DNA of 64,000 nt from Aporrectodea caliginosa (lineage: Eukaryota; Annelida; Clitellata; Crassiclitellata; Lumbricidae), in NCBI GenBank assembly GCA_020284085.1, contig JACEVL010000204.1, forward strand, positions 756,501-820,500, read 5' to 3'. Positions 55,774 to 64,000 of this stretch are shown piece after piece. A model generated the notes under the pieces. That model was given only the letters and a program-made list of their open reading frames with translations, did not search any database and was not told the origin of the DNA. Within the stretch, counting starts at the first letter, position 1. Each line of letters opens with the position of its first letter. The position numbers and the translations under genes were made by a program.

Positions 55774-56367
55774 GTATACGCCTCTGACTGCCTAACTGTG
55801 CCTAACCCTGTGTGTCCAGCTGGTTGACGCTATAGTCATAAGAAATCGTCTAAGGTGAAAGTTGATGCGCTATATAAATACGATCGATTGTTTTACCTTA
55901 TTACATAACCTATCCAACGTCTAATAGGCCTACCTGTCAGAGTGTTCAAAGTAGCTTGTTCTGATTAAAGTCTAACAACGCTTTATATCAAAACAATAAC
56001 ACGACTGTTGCATTGACAAAGGTCTAAATAAGAAACCGAAAATTACAGGCCAATTGGCATTTCAAGTAAACAGTAACACTACAGTGACTCTGCATAGGAC
56101 ATATCTCTTACAACACACAGCCAAAGTCACCGAAGAACTCAATAGGGCGTCATTAGTACAGAAGGATCTCGCTTTCCCGAACTTAACCTAAATGATACAG
56201 AAAAACAGGTCGTCATCTGCCGAGATCCTGATTGTGCTTTCCCAGAAATAACGTTGACGTTTGTGAGTCAATTGCAGAGGAGGGTCTTAATGACTACAGC
56301 GGAAAACACGTAATACACAAGGCCGCGTGTATGCATGCATGAATGCAGGCACGCATGTATGTATGCA

Positions 56368-56530
56368 TGTAGCACGGAGAGTTCGGGTTCAGGCATATAT
56401 ACTGAGATGACCACTGTGAAAGGACGTTGAGCAAGTCCTTCATTTCTTCACGACTGCTCATCGCCATCGATGCTCGGTCGCATTGTCACGTGTGCACTTC
56501 TGAACTTCGGAAGGAAGACAACATCAAAAG
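56368..56530 (+). mobile_element. tRNA-derived SINE (diverged)
   Basis: AGCACGGAGAGTTCGGGTTC (B-box region), GACGTTGAGCAAGTCCTTCA, ATCGCCATCGATGCTCGGTC and CTGAACTTCGGAAGGAAGAC. Preceded by GCATGTATGTATGCATG. Confidence 0.65.
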
Positions 56531-56719
56531 CAGGATTTTACTGACGTTTCCTCAATTTCTGGTGGCCTATTTCTCTGTCCATTTGCGTTTTTATGTCCTT
56601 TTGCTTCCCGAGTTTTTTCTGAAATCATTTTATCGTTTCCTATATTGTTGGCGCCCCATATCTGAAGACACCTGCACATATAGAAACTCTTTTGAAGGAG
56701 GTAGAGTGTGACATTGCGC

Positions 56720-56870
56720 GTTAAAACCAGATACGTCAAGTACTTAGGTCTCAAGTGCAAGTATTTAGGTTTCAAGTACAAGTGCGTGTACTGTACAAAT
56801 ACCCAAGAACTGTACTCAAGTTGTAGACCTACTCGAGTTCAAGCACAAGTGCCAAGTATAACATCTATAT
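56720..56870. repeat. AAGTACTTAGG / CAAGTGCAAGT degenerate repeat
   Basis: Short-period variants of CAAGTACAAGTGC in a 150-bp patch; similar in style to the interiors of the hAT MITEs but without clear ends. Confidence 0.45.
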
Positions 56871-57466
56871 TAATAATTATGCATAATGTTTTAGTGCCAA
56901 TATGATTTTAGACTTTAATATACTCGATCCTCAGTGTGTATCATAGAGTCACATATGAATTAGTTATCTATATCCACAGCAGCGTCATGCGGATATCAGA
57001 AAACCAAAAATTTTAATTCTGACTAACGATCCAAGTGCAATATGGGAGGTAAACAATTCGCTTGCCAATTTGATAATTATCATAATGACAAATTGCTTTA
57101 CCGGCGATATGACTAAAATCCAGGCCGCGATCAGTAAGGACAGAGTTATCGTCAGTGATGTATGAATCAGTCGATAATGTATGAATTTAGGGGCAGAGCT
57201 CCGGTAAATGAAGAAATACCCAACGCGTATGATAATATTAATGCATTGTTTTCGCAGTTATGGCGCACACAGTACTGTAGGCTCACAGAAGACTAAAATA
57301 ATCGATACAATTATGTGTTTTTTAATCGATCCACATAACATATTTTACCTATAATCACAGGCTTGACTTTGTATTGTGATGGTGACAATACCGCCACTTT
57401 TTGGCCCCGTGCTTCTTTCTTACGATTTTTCGCAGGAACGAAGACACATGTATACATACATACTGG

Positions 57467-57634
57467 GCCTACATACATACATACATACATACATACATAC
57501 ATACATACATACATACATACATACATACATACATACATACATACATACATACATACATACATACATACATACATACATACATACATACATACATACATAC
57601 ATACATACATACATACATACATACATACATACAT
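57467..57634 (+). repeat. (CATA)n microsatellite, about 168 bp
   Basis: Pure CATA run followed by (ATCA)n and a LINE 3' UTR (57652-57780). Both strands stay open in all frames by composition; not coding. Confidence 0.97.
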
Positions 57635-57651
57635 CAATCAATCAATCAATC

Positions 57652-57780
57652 ATAACTTACTTAGGCTTACTCCACGCTAGATATCTACTGTCTTTCTTTT
57701 CCAATCTGTATTTTTTTACATCATAGGTCTCCCTATTTAGCGGGATCCATGATCCCTTCTGGGCCTCCGTTATTATTATG
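57652..57780 (+). mobile_element. LINE 3' UTR fragment
   Basis: GCTTACTCCACGCTAGATAT, CTACTGTCTTTCTTTTCC, TTTAGCGGGATCCATGATCC and GGGCCTCCGTTATTATTATG. Nearly identical to the LINE 3' UTR in the array units. Confidence 0.85.
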
Positions 57781-57782
57781 TT

Positions 57783-57924
57783 ACATATACATACATACTA
57801 CATAAGCATAAACATACATACATACATACATACATACATACATACATACATACATACATACATACATACATACATACATACATACATACATACATACATA
57901 CATACATACATACATACATACATA
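57783..57924 (+). repeat. (CATA)n microsatellite, about 140 bp
   Basis: Second CATA run, directly after the LINE 3' UTR's TTATTATTATG end. Confidence 0.97.
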
Positions 57925-58247
57925 GGCTACGCCTTTTATTCATCAAAACGAAATTAATGTAGCTGTCTATAAGCAAACTAAGTTTAACTAACTACATGTG
58001 TCATTCTGTTCAGAATAAAAATTTATCTGATTTTGAGAATGTCTTAGGCTGATATTTCTATATACTTTGCGCTTCAAAAGTTCAAATTCAGTCGTATTGA
58101 CTGAATTTCTGCGCGTCGTATGCGTGCAATAAGTAACTATAGGCATAAGTAAATAAATATAGGCCTAAATAAGTAAAAAAATATCCATAGATAAGTAAAA
58201 ACATAGGCATAGATAAATAATAGGCATAAATAAATGAATACACTTAC

Positions 58248-58289
58248 TAGTAATACAAAGGCTTCTTTTGTCATACTTCCAGCATCCAT
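58248..58289 (-). CDS. Candidate 14-codon leader exon, array copy 1 (also 60127-60168, 62012-62053)
   Basis: Minus strand: MDAGSMTKEAFVLL, then donor CTA|GTAAGT, phase 0. The methyltransferase exon at 49437 is open upstream in the matching phase (RQAAMNINSRMGST). The acceptor (GTTGTAAG) is weak and part of this overlaps LINE sequence on the other strand, so chance is a real alternative. Confidence 0.25.
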
Positions 58290-58730
58290 TCTTACAACAC
58301 GAGAGGTTCGAATTCCTATCGTCGTGACTATGCTTACACTAATACTCGATTATTCTCTAATAAATCTGCAGGTGCCTTATGGAATAATATCCCTCTAGCT
58401 ATTCGTTCTTCACTTAATCTTTTGATTTTCAAGAAAGCTAGGCTGTCTCTGTGTAATGGAATTAATTGAATTAAATTAGATGATTTTTTCTGTATTGCTA
58501 TTTTAGTTAAGATTGTATAATGTGATTTTATGGACCCGTCTTATGTTTCTTTTAGTTTGTTTGATTTGGATTTTGAGCCCAATTGAATTTTGAGGCTTAC
58601 TCCACGCTAGGTATCTACTGTCTTTCTTTTCCAATCTGTATTTTTTTACATGTATAGGTCTCCCTATTTAGCGGGATCCATGATCCCTTCTGGGCCTCCG
58701 TTATTATTATGGTTTTTTTTATATTAAACT
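58275..58730 (+). mobile_element. LINE 3' end, array copy 1 (also 60154-60609 and 62039-62494)
   Basis: Plus-strand text SIHSYNTRGSNSYRRDY, then TRLFSNKSAGALWNNIPLAI and FKKARLSL, ending at a TGA, typical of a LINE C-terminus. The 3' UTR has the TTTAGCGGGATCCATGATCC hairpin and ends GTTATTATTATGG. A different LINE tail (TCTTCTGATGGTTACAG, (ATTG)n) follows at about 58858-58897. Confidence 0.75.
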
Positions 58731-58939
58731 GTCATTTATAGCGCGCTTAAACAAAAATATTTTGCACAAAAGCGCGTAACAGGAAAGTCTAGTGACTCTA
58801 GTCATAATGTAACCAGTACATGTCAAAACGTTGCCCTATTGTTTCTTTTGTTCTTTTTCTCTTCTGATGGTTACAGAAATAAATGATTGATTGATTGATA
58901 AATAGGCATAAATAAATAAATAAATAGGACGTAGCCTAC

Positions 58940-59181
58940 CTGTGGAATTCGATGCAAAGTAAACGATCTATCGAATGTCGTTTCTTCTTATGATGTCGTC
59001 TGCTTCCGCTTTTGACGAACTTCCGGTCTTAGGGAGAAAGTATGCGAAGGTCTGTCTATAGCCAGATGTCAGTCTTCACAATCGACGTCTTCAGGAAGTT
59101 CTTCTCTTTTTCGTCTTCGGTTCTAGGTTCTTGGCGAGCCGCACGTCATGGCATCTGCTTCCTGAGAATCGCCTTATATAG
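58940..59181 (-). promoter_or_regulatory. Promoter-like block, array copy 1: TATA box, leader, donor
   Basis: On the minus strand CCTATATAAGG at 59172-59182 is a strong TATA box. About 30 bases on, a start near 59145 would give a roughly 205-base purine-rich leader (GAAGACGAAAAAGAGAAG) ending at CACAG|GTAGGC (58940). The next minus-strand host acceptor that I recognise is at 49438-49439. Promoter function is inferred. Confidence 0.5.
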
Positions 59182-59509
59182 GTATGTGTGTTCGTTGCTA
59201 CCCTTGCAATGTCTCTCGTAGGCTAATGTAGGCCTACAGTCGTCTCCACGGCAGGCAATGTGTCATCAGTCTCTTCGTCGCATCTTAATTGTTCGCCTCT
59301 GTCTACGCGTGTCTGTCTCGTTCCCTACCATCTGTCGCTCCTCGATTCTTCTGCTTGTCTTTGTACGTATCGCTGTTACGCGCCATCTTGTCTCACTGTC
59401 TCACCTAATTTCTCCCAGCATATACGTCACGGGCTGCGGAAAAAGTAGGTATCCGTTCACATCCGTCTGTCATACAGTAGTCCCGGCCTCCCGGGGTCTT
59501 TAAGGCTTA

Positions 59510-59511
59510 TA

Positions 59512-59560
<49 letters not shown>

Positions 59561-59623
59561 TATAGAGACAGAGAGACAGACAGAGACACAGAAAGAGACA
59601 GAGAGACAGACAAACAGACAGAG

Positions 59624-59677
<54 letters not shown>

Positions 59678-59700
59678 GCTCTCTGTCTCTGTCTGTCTCT
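59510..59700. repeat. (TCTG)n and (GA)n microsatellites, array copy 1
   Basis: TCTG run at 59512-59559, CAGA-rich stretch, then GA run at 59632-59678. Equivalent runs with different lengths are at 61390-61565 and 63275-63450. Confidence 0.95.
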
Positions 59701-60818
59701 TGTGTCTTTCCGTGATTCAGTCAGTTATTCGTTCATTATTTATTTATTTTATTTATTTATTCATTTATTCTTTCATTCCATTCAGTTTGCCAGCAAGTCA
59801 GTCACTCTGTTTGTCTCGCTGTATCTGTCTCTCTGTTCCTCTCTCTCCTCTCTTTTTCTATGTCTCTGTCTGTCTCTCTGTCTCTCTGTTCCTCTCTCCA
59901 GTCTCCACCTCTATCTTTCCCTCTCTCTTTCTATTTCTATATACTTTGCGCTTCAAAAGTTCAAATTCAGTCGTATTGACTGAATTTCTGCGCGTCGTAT
60001 GCGTGCAATAAGTAACTATAGGCATAAGTAAATAAATATAGGCCTAAATAAGTAAAAAAATATCCATAGATAAGTAAAAACATAGGCATAGATAAATAAT
60101 AGGCATAAATAAATGAATACACTTACTAGTAATACAAAGGCTTCTTTTGTCATACTTCCAGCATCCATTCTTACAACACGAGAGGTTCGAATTCCTATCG
60201 TCGTGACTATGCTTACACTAATACTCGATTATTCTCTAATAAATCTGCAGGTGCCTTATGGAATAATATCCCTCTAGCTATTCGTTCTTCACTTAATCTT
60301 TTGATTTTCAAGAAAGCTAGGCTGTCTCTGTGTAATGGAATTAATTGAATTAAATTAGATGATTTTTTCTGTATTGCTATTTTAGTTAAGATTGTATAAT
60401 GTGATTTTATGGACCCGTCTTATGTTTCTTTTAGTTTGTTTGATTTGGATTTTGAGCCCAATTGAATTTTGAGGCTTACTCCACGCTAGGTATCTACTGT
60501 CTTTCTTTTCCAATCTGTATTTTTTTACATGTATAGGTCTCCCTATTTAGCGGGATCCATGATCCCTTCTGGGCCTCCGTTATTATTATGGTTTTTTTTA
60601 TATTAAACTGTCATTTATAGCGCGCTTAAACAAAAATATTTTGCACAAAAGCGCGTAACAGGAAAGTCTAGTGACTCTAGTCATAATGTAACCAGTACAT
60701 GTCAAAACGTTGCCCTATTGTTTCTTTTGTTCTTTTTCTCTTCTGATGGTTACAGAAATAAATGATTGATTGATTGATAAATAGGCATAAATAAATAAAT
60801 AAATAGGACGTAGCCTAC

Positions 60819-61060
60819 CTGTGGAATTCGATGCAAAGTAAACGATCTATCGAATGTCGTTTCTTCTTATGATGTCGTCTGCTTCCGCTTTTGACGAACT
60901 TCCGGTCTTAGGGAGAAAGTATGCGAAGGTCTGTCTATAGCCAGATGTCAGTCTTCACAATCGACGTCTTCAGGAAGTTCTTCTCTTTTTCGTCTTCGGT
61001 TCTAGGTTCTTGGCGAGCCGCACGTCATGGCATCTGCTTCCTGAGAATCGCCTTATATAG
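60819..61060 (-). promoter_or_regulatory. Promoter-like block, array copy 2
   Basis: Same TATA box, leader and donor as copy 1, shifted by 1879 bases; no difference noticed. Confidence 0.5.
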
Positions 61061-61390
61061 GTATGTGTGTTCGTTGCTACCCTTGCAATGTCTCTCGTAG
61101 GCTAATGTAGGCCTACAGTCGTCTCCACGGCAGGCAATGTGTCATCAGTCTCTTCGTCGCATCTTAATTGTTCGCCTCTGTCTACGCGTGTCTGTCTCGT
61201 TCCCTACCATCTGTCGCTCCTCGATTCTTCTGCTTGTCTTTGTACGTATCGCTGTTACGCGCCATCTTGTCTCACTGTCTCACCTAATTTCTCCCAGCAT
61301 ATACGTCACGGGCTGCGGAAAAAGTAGGTATCCGTTCACATCCGTCTGTCATACAGTAGTCCCGGCCTCCCGGGGTCTTTAAGGCTTATA

Positions 61391-61451
<61 letters not shown>

Positions 61452-61512
61452 TATAGAGACAGAGAGACAGACAGAGACACAGAAAGAGGAGATGACAGAC
61501 AAACAGACAGAG

Positions 61513-61562
<50 letters not shown>

Positions 61563-62703
61563 GCTCTCTGTCTCTGTCTGTCTCTTGTGTCTTTCCGTGA
61601 TTCAGTCAGTTATTCGTTCATTATTTATTTATTTTATTTATTTATTCATTTATTCTTTCATTCCATTCAGTTTGCCAGCAAGTCAGTCACTCTGTTTGTC
61701 TCGCTGTATCTGTCTCTCTGTTCCTCTCTCTCCTCTCTTTTTCTATGTCTCTGTCTGTCTCTCTGTCTCTCTGTTCCTCTCTCCAGTCTCCACCTCTATC
61801 TTTCCCTCTCTCTTTCTATTTCTATATACTTTGCGCTTCAAAAGTTCAAATTCAGTCGTATTGACTGAATTTCTGCGCGTCGTATGCGTGCAATAAGTAA
61901 CTATAGGCATAAGTAAATAAATATAGGCCTAAATAAGTAAAAAAATATCCATAGATAAGTAAAAACATAGGCATAGATAAATAATAGGCATAAATAAATG
62001 AATACACTTACTAGTAATACAAAGGCTTCTTTTGTCATACTTCCAGCATCCATTCTTACAACACGAGAGGTTCGAATTCCTATCGTCGTGACTATGCTTA
62101 CACTAATACTCGATTATTCTCTAATAAATCTGCAGGTGCCTTATGGAATAATATCCCTCTAGCTATTCGTTCTTCACTTAATCTTTTGATTTTCAAGAAA
62201 GCTAGGCTGTCTCTGTGTAATGGAATTAATTGAATTAAATTAGATGATTTTTTCTGTATTGCTATTTTAGTTAAGATTGTATAATGTGATTTTATGGACC
62301 CGTCTTATGTTTCTTTTAGTTTGTTTGATTTGGATTTTGAGCCCAATTGAATTTTGAGGCTTACTCCACGCTAGGTATCTACTGTCTTTCTTTTCCAATC
62401 TGTATTTTTTTACATGTATAGGTCTCCCTATTTAGCGGGATCCATGATCCCTTCTGGGCCTCCGTTATTATTATGGTTTTTTTTATATTAAACTGTCATT
62501 TATAGCGCGCTTAAACAAAAATATTTTGCACAAAAGCGCGTAACAGGAAAGTCTAGTGACTCTAGTCATAATGTAACCAGTACATGTCAAAACGTTGCCC
62601 TATTGTTTCTTTTGTTCTTTTTCTCTTCTGATGGTTACAGAAATAAATGATTGATTGATTGATAAATAGGCATAAATAAATAAATAAATAGGACGTAGCC
62701 TAC

Positions 62704-62945
62704 CTGTGGAATTCGATGCAAAGTAAACGATCTATCGAATGTCGTTTCTTCTTATGATGTCGTCTGCTTCCGCTTTTGACGAACTTCCGGTCTTAGGGAG
62801 AAAGTATGCGAAGGTCTGTCTATAGCCAGATGTCAGTCTTCACAATCGACGTCTTCAGGAAGTTCTTCTCTTTTTCGTCTTCGGTTCTAGGTTCTTGGCG
62901 AGCCGCACGTCATGGCATCTGCTTCCTGAGAATCGCCTTATATAG
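62704..62945 (-). promoter_or_regulatory. Promoter-like block, array copy 3
   Basis: Same block, shifted by a further 1885 bases. One substitution lies just upstream of the TATA box on the minus strand (AGACC instead of ATACC). Confidence 0.5.
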
Positions 62946-63275
62946 GTCTGTGTGTTCGTTGCTACCCTTGCAATGTCTCTCGTAGGCTAATGTAGGCCTA
63001 CAGTCGTCTCCACGGCAGGCAATGTGTCATCAGTCTCTTCGTCGCATCTTAATTGTTCGCCTCTGTCTACGCGTGTCTGTCTCGTTCCCTACCATCTGTC
63101 GCTCCTCGATTCTTCTGCTTGTCTTTGTACGTATCGCTGTTACGCGCCATCTTGTCTCACTGTCTCACCTAATTTCTCCCAGCATATACGTCACGGGCTG
63201 CGGAAAAAGTAGGTATCCGTTCACATCCGTCTGTCATACAGTAGTCCCGGCCTCCCGGGGTCTTTAAGGCTTATA

Positions 63276-63324
<49 letters not shown>

Positions 63325-63384
63325 TATAGAGACAGAGAGACAGACAGAGAGACAGAAAGAGGAGAGACAGACAAACAGACAGAG

Positions 63385-63448
<64 letters not shown>

Positions 63449-63699
63449 GCTCTCTGTCTCTGTCTGTCTCTTGTGTCTTTCCGTGATTCAGTCAGTTATT
63501 CGTTCATTATTTATTTATTTTATTTATTTATTCATTTATTCTTTCATTCCATTCAGTTTGCCAGCAAGTCAGTCACTCTGTTTGTCTCGCTGTATCTGTC
63601 TCTCTGTTCCTCTCTCTCCTCTCTTTTTCTATGTCTCTGTCTGTCTCTCTGTCTCTCTGTTCCTCTCTCCAGTCTCCACCTCTATCTTTCCCTCTCTCC

Positions 63700-63910
63700 T
63701 CTCTTTGTTTCTGTCTCTGTCTCTGTCTCTGTCTCTCTGTCTCTGTCTCTGTCTCTCTGTCTCTGTCTCTGTCTGTCTGTCTCTCTCTCTGTCTCTGTCT
63801 CTCTCTCTCTCCTCTGTCTCTCCTCTTTCTGTCTCTTTCTCTTTGTCTCTGTCTGTCTGTCTGTCTCTGTCTCTCTTCTTTCTGTCTCTTTCTCTGTCTC
63901 TCTGTTCGTC
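63700..63910 (+). repeat. CTCTGT-rich low-complexity run
   Basis: Irregular CTGTCTCTGT repeats replace the expected start of a fourth unit. Long open frames here are compositional. Confidence 0.9.
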
Positions 63911-63914
63911 CGTT

Positions 63915-64000
63915 TGGGTATGTAGGTCTGTCTAGCCAGATGTCACACTCTGCTTCAGTGTGCATCAGCCATAAAGCACCAGTAGCGGCTTCGGCGGAAG
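63915..64000. other. Array right flank with a short echo of the promoter block
   Basis: GTAGGTCTGTCTAGCCAGATGTCA resembles GGTCTGTCTATAGCCAGATG of the unit's leader, then diverges. It may be the edge of a fourth, older copy. Confidence 0.4.

Larger units (their letters stand above)
58053..63700. repeat. Tandem array of three 1.88-kb units
   Basis: Units 58053-59931 (1879 bp), 59932-61816 (1885 bp) and 61817-about 63700. Apart from lengths of TCTG and GA runs and rare substitutions (GGTATGTGTG versus GGTCTGTGTG at 62946) they appear identical. Each holds, left to right: a LINE coding end and 3' UTR, a second LINE tail, a minus-strand promoter-like block, (TCTG)n, (GA)n and a CTCT-rich run. 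Either very recent duplication or an assembly artefact. Confidence 0.95.

Noticed and set aside
57311..57976. Frames of repeated IHTY or MYVC on both strands
   Set aside because: Pure translation of (CATA)n microsatellites.
59258..59503. 81-codon frame repeated identically at 61137 and 63022
   Set aside because: Repeated because the 1.88 kb unit is repeated; no family similarity, and it runs antisense to the region upstream of the promoter-like block.
63471..63965. Long Ser/Leu/Cys- or Arg/Glu-rich frames near the right edge
   Set aside because: Composition of CTCT/GAGA repeats; differs between array copies only through repeat length.

Overview
This is animal nuclear DNA: AT-rich, with short exons split by long introns and GT-AG splice sites, and dense in LINE, SINE and MITE debris. 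The protein families and repeat content fit an invertebrate deuterostome such as an echinoderm or hemichordate. That placement is inference; no single feature proves it. There is no bacterial operon, CRISPR array, rRNA or convincing tRNA gene. I rebuilt three host genes exon by exon from splice sites, reading-phase continuity and family similarity.

Layout. (1) 264-4228, minus: the 5' part of MAK16, a nucleolar 60S ribosome-assembly factor; the 3' end lies off the left edge. (2) 4229-5404: a head-to-head intergenic region with CCAAT and CRE-type sites. (3) 5405-30223, plus: a complete 13-exon TMCC-family gene, an ER membrane coiled-coil protein of 562 residues, with a 13 kb first intron and a likely alternative first exon at 8913. 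Its 3' UTR may run to a poly(A) signal near 32804. (4) 33.3-39.2 kb: a transposon graveyard. It holds hAT-type MITEs with visible target-site duplications, a minus-strand LINE with a readable reverse transcriptase, and a plus-strand LINE remnant carrying nested insertions. (5) 39974-49425, minus: a seven-coding-exon acetylserotonin O-methyltransferase-like gene of 382 residues. It has a GC-AG intron, a glycine-rich insertion and a 38-bp minisatellite next to one splice acceptor. (6) 49.5-57.9 kb: SINEs, hAT MITEs and CATA microsatellites. (7) 58053-63700: three near-identical tandem copies of a 1.88 kb unit. Each copy carries, on the minus strand, a TATA box, a purine-rich leader and a splice donor. 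I infer a triplicated promoter/leader that could drive the methyltransferase gene about 10-13 kb downstream.

The most noteworthy items are the triplicated promoter-like array, the hAT MITEs whose interiors are tandem expansions, the nested hAT inside a SINE, the phase-compatible alternative TMCC first exon, the double-19-bp minisatellite, and the covarying LINE 3' hairpin.
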